Assembly: GCF_002563955.1 (NCBI RefSeq)
Contig: NZ_PDJE01000001.1
Location: 124,001-188,000, forward strand
Source: Paramicrobacterium agarici
Lineage (GTDB): Bacteria > Actinomycetota > Actinomycetes > Actinomycetales > Microbacteriaceae
Length of the DNA: 64,000 nt
Direction of reading: 5' to 3'
The position numbers were made by a program, and so were the translations under genes. The notes under the pieces were generated by a model. That model had not been told where the DNA came from and ran no database searches. It worked only from the letters and a program-made list of their open reading frames with translations. Below, piece after piece: positions 59,002 through 64,000 of this stretch. Numbering within the stretch: position 1 is the first letter of the stretch; each line of letters begins with the position of its first letter.

Positions 59002-59889
59002 ATGGCAAGCCTTCTTGACGAGATTATCGACGGCAGTACGAACGGTGCTATCAGGACGGCTGATCTACTGCGGAAGGTTCAGGTAGCCGCGACCCGAGTT
59101 GGCGCGAGTGACGTGGTGCGCTGGGTCCAACAAGAGTTACAGGGATACGAGGACGACGCGGAGATTCCGTCGTACCGGGTAATGCCGACCAGCGTTGTTG
59201 GACTGTTCACTGGGCCTATGCAGTCACGGATGCAGCACCAGCTTCCCGCCCATTCCGACTTCACCGATGACTTTCATGTGAAGATGCGTCAGCCGCTCTC
59301 AACCTTGCAGTCTTTCGCGGATGCGGACAAAGATGCGGAGGCGCACTGGCCTGCGTGGCGTGTGCAGCAGTATGAGAACACCGGAGCTTTCGCCATCCAA
59401 TTTTATGGCCTGTTCGACGCGTGGAACGTGATTACACGACAGTCACTACTTGGTGTTGTGGATACGGTGCGCAGCAAGGCGATGGAGTTCGCATTGGGGT
59501 TGCAACAGGACTTCCCGGATGCCGGAAGCGTGGGTGGTCCATCACTGCTCACGAATAGTGCGGTAGCTCCAGTCGTGTTCAACACGACCAACAATATTTA
59601 TGGTCACGGGACGAACATCGCAACTGGTCATGACATCGCCCAGAAAACGGTGTTGAAAGGCAATCGGCAGGAGCTTGAGCGGCAGGCTGAGCAGCTCGGC
59701 CTTAGCAGTACGGAAGCAAGGGAATTCGTTGACGCTGTCGAGTCTGAGCAGGGCATCACAACACCACAAGTAACGGGCTTCTTGGAAAAGGTGAGAACAG
59801 GCGCCGCAGCAGTTGGGCTCTCCGTGTCGTCCGATGTGATCGCCGGATCGCTGATCGAACTGGCAAAGCTGTACCTCGGTATCGCTTGA
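59002..59889 (+). CDS. AbiTii-domain protein (abortive infection candidate)
   Basis: 295-aa protein. The N-terminal AbiTii domain (about residues 1-80) reads LLDEIIDGSTNGAIRTADLL, ASDVVRWVQQELQGYEDDAE, IPSYRVMPTSVVGLFTGPMQ. A central region and a C-terminal helical part (ELERQAEQLGLSSTEAREFV; AVGLSVSSDVIAGSLIELA) follow. AbiTii proteins are linked to phage defence, but the mechanism is unclear. It lies 30 bp after rep on the same strand and may be co-transcribed with it. Confidence 0.75.
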   Translation: MASLLDEIIDGSTNGAIRTADLLRKVQVAATRVGASDVVRWVQQELQGYEDDAEIPSYRVMPTSVVGLFTGPMQSRMQHQLPAHSDFTDDFHVKMRQPLSTLQSFADADKDAEAHWPAWRVQQYENTGAFAIQFYGLFDAWNVITRQSLLGVVDTVRSKAMEFALGLQQDFPDAGSVGGPSLLTNSAVAPVVFNTTNNIYGHGTNIATGHDIAQKTVLKGNRQELERQAEQLGLSSTEAREFVDAVESEQGITTPQVTGFLEKVRTGAAAVGLSVSSDVIAGSLIELAKLYLGIA

Positions 59890-60163
59890 GTGAGCGGGCA
59901 CGCGGCCCGTCCAGCAGTACCAGCGGCCTGAGCCGGAAAGCGATCGCTGAACTGGCGCGCTGGCCCCATGCGCGGGCTGCCCGGACGGCGTGGACCGGCC
60001 GAAGGCCGCATGCCGCGCCGCCCGAGCAGCCCGCGCGGCCGCGCAGCGGCCGCCTCTTGTTCATGTAGGGCGTTTTTCCACGGGCCTAAGCAGCGTGTTG
60101 GGAGGCACTATCCGATGCTCGCCCGAACCGGTTGGATTTTCGTGCGCCAGCTGGGGCGCGAAG

Positions 60164-61078
60164 CTACTCGAGCGCGACACTACTAGCACTCAGCCCACCC
60201 CAGGCTCGCGCGTATGGAAAGAATCGCGGATCGAAGAGCACGACTGGCATTGTCTTGAACGCCTCCGTCTTGATGACGGCGGTCTTGCCAGAGTCGCCGT
60301 CAGTGTTGCTGATCGAAAAGTCAGCAAGACCAAGATAGCCGACGCGGACTTCCCACACCCAGGCTGTGCGACCGCGGCTGTCCTTGCCGCGTGTGTATTC
60401 ACTATTCGGACCGCCGAGTGCGTAGCGAAACGTCAAGTAGACGCCCTCCTTCGGAAGGTGTCCCTTGGGCGAGTTTGTCTCCAGCGCAGTCTTCACTTCG
60501 AGATCGGGCAAATCTTCGCGTTGCGGAACGAGGTCCGGAAACGCGTGCGGGCGGTTGCGAACGTAGAGGCCCCCCGACGCCTCCGCAACGCCCGCTCCGA
60601 CGAGGTTCCCGATCATTGACGACAAGTTGGCCAGCTCGACCAATCCGCTGATGGGCTCCGAGCCCCTCGCGATGAGTTCCGCATCAATGAGATCCAGCGT
60701 GTCGTATGCATACTCGACCGCAGAGCGAATCGCGCCCGCTTCGAGACCCGTGAGTTCGAGTAGCCGCTCGCTGTTCATGCTCACCGAGGTAGGGAGACGT
60801 CTTGGCGACAGTGCCGTCTCCTGCCTGGAGACACCCTCCTCATCCGCCTCTGCGAGTGCGATCAACGCACCGAGGCTGAGATCGAGTGCCTCGGCGATTC
60901 TCGACGAACTATGGATGGTGAGACCTCGCTCGCCTCGCTCGACCAGGCCAAGGGAGGTTCGGTGCAATCCCGCTCTGTCGGCTAGGTCCTCTAGAGTCAG
61001 TCCTGCTTCACGTCGTAGCCGCGCAATGACCGCTACTAGAGCGGCGGTCGGGTCATCGGCGAATGGCGTGTCTGGCAC
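60164..61078 (-). CDS. Candidate type II restriction endonuclease with N-terminal XRE HTH
   Basis: 304-aa protein. The N-terminal XRE HTH (about residues 15-60) is LRREAGLTLEDLADRAGLHR, then GLVERGERGLTIHSSSRIAE. A C-terminal nuclease-like half follows with a PD-(D/E)xK-like PDLEVKTALETNSPKGHLPK and YLTFRYALGGPNSE. It is divergent from the C5 methyltransferase, so it is the likely R gene and may also autoregulate through the HTH. GTG 61078 is tentative. The nuclease family is not certain; an R-M controller-nuclease fusion is inferred. Confidence 0.6.
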   Translation of the reverse strand: MPDTPFADDPTAALVAVIARLRREAGLTLEDLADRAGLHRTSLGLVERGERGLTIHSSSRIAEALDLSLGALIALAEADEEGVSRQETALSPRRLPTSVSMNSERLLELTGLEAGAIRSAVEYAYDTLDLIDAELIARGSEPISGLVELANLSSMIGNLVGAGVAEASGGLYVRNRPHAFPDLVPQREDLPDLEVKTALETNSPKGHLPKEGVYLTFRYALGGPNSEYTRGKDSRGRTAWVWEVRVGYLGLADFSISNTDGDSGKTAVIKTEAFKTMPVVLFDPRFFPYARAWGGLSASSVALE

Positions 61079-61142
61079 AATTACGAGGATGGCTGAGAGT
61101 AGCCTCGAATTCCACGCGACTATAGTCTCCACCGGAGGGTAG

Positions 61143-62339
61143 ATGTACAAGGTAATGGATCTGTTCTGCGGGACAGGCGGGTTCTCCAAAGGCTTCGAAA
61201 ACACGGGTGGCTTTGAGATCGTCCACGGCATCGACGTGCTCCCGGTGGCGGTAGAAACCTTCAGGGCAAATCACTCGGGTTCCTTTGCAGTGGCTGGGGA
61301 TATCAGGAAGGTGCGCCGCTCCGAGGTGTCGGAGGCTACAGGGCTGAAGCGGGGCGAAGTCGATGTCATCATCGGTGGACCGCCGTGTCAGGGCTTCTCA
61401 TCAATTCGTCCCTTCCGCTCGTCCGCTGACGATGATCCGCGCAATTCGCTTTTCGAGGAGTTTGCGTCGTACGTCAATTACTTTCGCCCGAAGGCGCTCG
61501 TGTTAGAGAACGTTGTCGGGCTGGCAACCTACGAGGGCGGCGAAACCATCAACCGCATTCTCGAAACGTTTTCATCCCTGGGTTACGACTGCGACTGGCG
61601 AATACTCAACGCATCCAACTTTGGCGTACCACAGAAGCGCGAGCGGTTGATTGTCCTCGGCGTTGAGCGTGGTGGGAAATTCGATTTCCCGGCGTTCACT
61701 AACGCGGGTGCTCAGAAGACTATCGGGCACAAGGACCGGTCACGCATGCACGCTTACGCGGCAACGGGACCAACACTTTTCGGCTCTGAGGACCTCCACA
61801 CGCTTCCGTCAGCCGTCACCGTTCGGGAGGCGATTGACGACCTCCCCGTCGTGCAAAGCGGCGAGAGCGCAGATCGCTACTCCAAACCCCCACGGACCGA
61901 GTTTCAGATTGCCCGCCGAAGGAACACTCTAGATGAGCTGACGCTCCACTCATCCACTCGGCATTCAGCGAAGATGATGGAGATTATTCGGCATTCCGGG
62001 GACAATATCTCGTGCATTCCAAAGCATCTCATTACTAGCGGCTTCTCGTCCTGCTACTCACGCCTGCGTGGCGATGAACCTGCCGTAACGATCACAGTCA
62101 ATTTCGTTCACCCCGCGTCGAACAAGTGCATACACCCTGACTTCGACCGCGCGCTAACACCCCGTGAGGGGGCACGTCTTCAGTCCTACGATGACGATTT
62201 TGTTTTCAAAGGAAATCGGGCCCAGATCGTCAAGCAAATCGGCAATGCTGTGCCACCTCTGCTCGGGCAAGCTATCGCACAAAGCGTTCTAGATGCGCTC
62301 GGCGCACCGGCACGGTCTCAAGAGCAATTGATCGCATAA
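61143..62339 (+). CDS. C5-cytosine-specific DNA methyltransferase
   Basis: 398-aa type II modification enzyme. Motif I DLFCGTGGFSKGFE, motif IV GGPPCQGFSS with catalytic C82, motif VI ALVLENVVGL (E122), motif VIII QKRERLIVLG, and motif X QIGNAVPPLLGQAIAQS are in order, with a target-recognition region of about 100 residues between VIII and IX. GGAGGG lies 3 nt before ATG. It protects against the divergent HTH-nuclease; the recognition site cannot be read. Confidence 0.95.
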   Translation: MYKVMDLFCGTGGFSKGFENTGGFEIVHGIDVLPVAVETFRANHSGSFAVAGDIRKVRRSEVSEATGLKRGEVDVIIGGPPCQGFSSIRPFRSSADDDPRNSLFEEFASYVNYFRPKALVLENVVGLATYEGGETINRILETFSSLGYDCDWRILNASNFGVPQKRERLIVLGVERGGKFDFPAFTNAGAQKTIGHKDRSRMHAYAATGPTLFGSEDLHTLPSAVTVREAIDDLPVVQSGESADRYSKPPRTEFQIARRRNTLDELTLHSSTRHSAKMMEIIRHSGDNISCIPKHLITSGFSSCYSRLRGDEPAVTITVNFVHPASNKCIHPDFDRALTPREGARLQSYDDDFVFKGNRAQIVKQIGNAVPPLLGQAIAQSVLDALGAPARSQEQLIA

Positions 62340-62448
62340 TCGCGCGATTGTTCGCTCGCTCAGATACGAGACAGCACGACGCAGCGTTTGTCCCAGAGCT
62401 GGAAGCCATTGGCGGGTAGGTGCCCTGAAATTCGAGCGTAGGCGCGAT

Positions 62449-62479
62449 CGCTAATGCCGCGACTTCCTCGGCATTAGCG
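62449..62479. terminator. Bidirectional terminator
   Basis: Perfect 11-bp stem CGCTAATGCCG (62449-62459) with CGGCATTAGCG (62469-62479), between the methyltransferase and the convergent HTH protein, whose stop overlaps the right arm. Confidence 0.75.
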
Positions 62480-62989
62480 CGGAAGAGTCAATGCTTCCCG
62501 TCCGCGCCCCAATGGGAGCCGCGTTAAATAGTGCTCTCGCCATAACTCGCCGTCGTAGTCGAGGTCGAACCGCCAGCCACGAGCGTCGACGTCGTAACTC
62601 TTGTCGCGGATCCACCAAGCTCCCACAATCCAATCCGACACCTCCGCTAACAAGAGTTTCCGCTCGACTCCATCGTCTAGTCGAAGCGGCCACCATTTCT
62701 CAGCGGCCTCACGCTTGCGCGGCTCACGCCAGCTCTCGTGCCAGCCCGTGTGCGTGTCACCGTTCTCCTCAGGCGGTGCCGAGAGTCGAACTACGACGGC
62801 GGGCATGGTCGGATCAGCCGCACCACGCGCCAGCAGTCGATCGATGCCATGCACACCATCAGCCGACTCCTCAGCAAACATCACCAGGTGCGCGACCCTC
62901 GTCGGCGAAAGCAATCCGCACGCCACGAGCTTGTCAACTGATGTGGTGCTGACCGACAACAGCGCGGCAGCATCCTTCCTTGTGATCAT
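62474..62989 (-). CDS. Excisionase/HTH-like DNA-binding protein
   Basis: 171 aa. The N-terminal HTH MITRKDAAALLSVSTTSVDK looks like a helix-turn-helix of the excisionase or XRE/MerR type, followed by a region with MPAVVVRLSAPPEENGD and a Trp-rich C-terminus (EVSDWIVGAWWIRDKSYDV). ATG 62989 is chosen; the frame stays open upstream but crosses the promoter region. It may regulate the genes to its right through the palindromes at 63008-63079 or act as an excision factor. Confidence 0.6.
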   Translation of the reverse strand: MITRKDAAALLSVSTTSVDKLVACGLLSPTRVAHLVMFAEESADGVHGIDRLLARGAADPTMPAVVVRLSAPPEENGDTHTGWHESWREPRKREAAEKWWPLRLDDGVERKLLLAEVSDWIVGAWWIRDKSYDVDARGWRFDLDYDGELWREHYLTRLPLGRGREALTLPR

Positions 62990-63007
62990 CGAACCAGCCT
63001 GCCTCAC

Positions 63008-63079
63008 CTGAGATTGATTTGCTCGTAACTCCAAACATGCTATCGTTCTGTCTGAGATTGATTTGCTAATCATTCTCAG
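63008..63079. promoter_or_regulatory. Strong palindrome and direct repeat of CTGAGATTGATT
   Basis: CTGAGATTGATTTGCT occurs twice in the same orientation (63008-63023 and 63052-63067), 44 bp apart. The second copy is part of a 28-bp palindrome, CTGAGATTGATT-TGCT-AATCATTCTCAG (63052-63079; 11 of 12 arm bases pair). It lies between divergent genes and is a clear operator candidate of the element. Confidence 0.75.
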
Positions 63080-63127
63080 GATTCCATGGCGGGGCTTCCC
63101 GCCAAATCGAGAGTTTGGAGAAAACGC

Positions 63128-63490
63128 ATGACCCGAAACGTCACAGTCCCAATTTCCGGTGAGGCGATCGCCCTCGTACCCGCAGGCGAGCCGCGCGGCG
63201 CGTTCGTCTACGAGAAAGGAAGGCGCACAGACACCCCGCGAACCAACGCACAGGGACAACCGTTGTATGCCTTCGATGCGCTCGCCCAACTCAACGGCGC
63301 TGATCTCGGGACCGTCCGCGTGTCTTCCCCCGCAGAGGTGCTGCCCACGACTGGCTTCGGCACGGTTTTGGTCGGCGAAGGCGCGGGGTTGCTCACCGTC
63401 CGCAATACAGACGGGTTTGACTTGGCTGTTTCTGTCCAACTCGACGGCGTCAATCCCACCACCACGTCAGCGCGGCGCCGCGGCGAGTGA
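63128..63490 (+). CDS. Small element-borne protein of unknown function
   Basis: 120 aa: TVPISGEAIALVPAGEPRGA, a basic stretch, and a C-terminal beta-rich part (GLLTVRNTDGFDLAVSVQLD) with a Arg/Thr tail. I recognise no family; it is typical of small genes at the start of AICE transfer operons. GGAG lies before ATG 63128. It is transcribed from the palindrome-containing promoter. Confidence 0.55.
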   Translation: MTRNVTVPISGEAIALVPAGEPRGAFVYEKGRRTDTPRTNAQGQPLYAFDALAQLNGADLGTVRVSSPAEVLPTTGFGTVLVGEGAGLLTVRNTDGFDLAVSVQLDGVNPTTTSARRRGE

Positions 63491-63546
63491 CGTTACTTGC
63501 CCCCGCCCACGTTCGCTTGCCGCTATCCAACAAGTAGGGAACCAAA

Positions 63547-64000
63547 ATGACCGGATATCTTGCCCGGCGCGTCGGCCTTTGCTCGGCGCTTGCACTCGTC
63601 CTCGGATTTGCCGTCCCCCGTGCAGCTGCGGACGCAACCGCGAACTGGTGGCCACCATTCGTTGTGCTGGGGGTCAGCGTTGCGTTCCTCCCGTCCGTGA
63701 TACTCATGTGCGTTGCCGTGCCTGCGTTGTGGGACGCGCTGCTACGTCGAACCGGTGTGGCGCGTTACACCCGCCGCCACCTGAGCCGTGCGGACAACCC
63801 TCGTCGCAACGAATTGAGCTACGCCGAGCGACTGCGGCGTCCGCTGATTTGGGCTGAGGGAGCGGGCGTCAGTGGGACCCGCCGAGTTACCGTGACCACA
63901 CACAACCAGGACGGCAGTACAAGTCAACGCGACAAGAAGGTTCCGACTTTCCCGAGATGCGCGCGCGTTTTCATGGGCGTTCACGGACCCACCGGAACTT
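63547..64000 (+). CDS. Membrane protein, truncated by the window edge
   Basis: An open frame with no stop in 151 codons from ATG 63547. Two membrane segments (GLCSALALVLGFAVPRAAAD; WPPFVVLGVSVAFLPSVILM) precede a basic region and VTVTTHNQDGSTSQRDKKVP. The architecture fits the N-terminus of a transfer or FtsK/TraB-type protein of an AICE, but this is inference. Start chosen from ATG after AAAATG; no strong ribosome site. Confidence 0.5.
   Translation, partial: MTGYLARRVGLCSALALVLGFAVPRAAADATANWWPPFVVLGVSVAFLPSVILMCVAVPALWDALLRRTGVARYTRRHLSRADNPRRNELSYAERLRRPLIWAEGAGVSGTRRVTVTTHNQDGSTSQRDKKVPTFPRCARVFMGVHGPTGT

Larger units (their letters stand above)
57645..64000. mobile_element. Integrative element (AICE-like), left end
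   Basis: Begins at the tRNA-Ser att fragment and contains a RepSA-like initiator, an AbiTii-domain protein, a restriction-modification pair, an HTH protein with operators and small unknown ORFs. The content matches actinomycete integrative and conjugative elements that replicate after excision. The right boundary, integrase and FtsK-type transfer gene are not in the window. Confidence 0.7.

Noticed and set aside
60164..61231. Longer form of the HTH-nuclease starting at 61231
   Set aside because: The extension would overlap the first 89 bp of the well-supported methyltransferase gene and its promoter, and reads as low-complexity shadow.
1..64000. CRISPR arrays, rRNA genes and insertion sequences
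   Set aside because: No regularly spaced direct repeats, rRNA-like sequence or transposase ORF with terminal repeats was seen.

Overview
The window is high-GC actinobacterial DNA, most likely from a member of the Microbacteriaceae. The reasons are the GC-rich codon use, short 4-bp operon overlaps, actinobacterial families (orphan winged-helix regulator, DUF5997, HelR, CsbD, RepSA-type initiator) and the very frequent octamer GGATGCTG/CAGCATCC. Names below come from reading protein motifs by eye; no database search was run.

Layout. 0-10.6 kb is an amino-sugar and cell-wall recycling region. It holds two PfkB kinases, a LacI regulator, a cytosolic GH20 hexosaminidase, and an operon running leftward: binding protein, two CUT1 permeases, AnmK, MurQ and an RpiR regulator. 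It looks able to import and degrade (anhydro)MurNAc-containing fragments. 10.6-18.8 kb is core and housekeeping: tadA, upp, a Cys-rich leader ORF ahead of an orphan winged-helix regulator, a hydrolase, an sRNA-like locus ahead of a MarR gene, a VOC protein, a YihY-type membrane protein, a HAD-like protein, an aldose epimerase and an SRPBCC protein. 18.8-24.9 kb is an arabinoside operon (binding protein, two permeases, GH51) under a LacI regulator with a clear palindromic operator. 24.9-28.5 kb holds an epimerase-like protein, a repeat lipoprotein and a large glycosidase-like lipoprotein.

28.5-37.3 kb looks acquired. It contains a DMT exporter with LysR, HelR, an M23-like protein, a flavin monooxygenase, a LUD protein and TetR. 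It ends in two gene remnants, one of them a duplicate of the 3' end of the gene at 26755-28479, next to tRNA-Arg(ACG). The octamer is absent from this stretch. 37.6-43.4 kb holds an aldo/keto reductase, an esterase with a WYL regulator, a yybP-ykoY manganese riboswitch driving a ferritin-like/VIT1 transporter, and a LysR-effector-domain/DUF5997 pair. 43.5-47.6 kb is an ehuABCD-like compatible-solute importer with a GntR regulator, followed by a CrcB pair. 48.4-51.2 kb is an IclR regulator with an aromatic-ring hydroxylase. 51.3-57.4 kb holds a CBS protein, an MFS transporter, topoisomerase IB, CinA, small stress proteins, and a TetR/monooxygenase pair.

From about 57.65 kb to the right edge lies one end of an integrative element. 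It starts at a 3' fragment of tRNA-Ser(GCT), the likely att site. It carries a RepSA-like initiator, an AbiTii-domain protein, a restriction-modification pair (HTH-fused nuclease and C5 methyltransferase), an excisionase-like HTH protein with a strong palindromic operator, and the start of what may be a transfer operon. The integrase and the intact tRNA should lie beyond the right edge.
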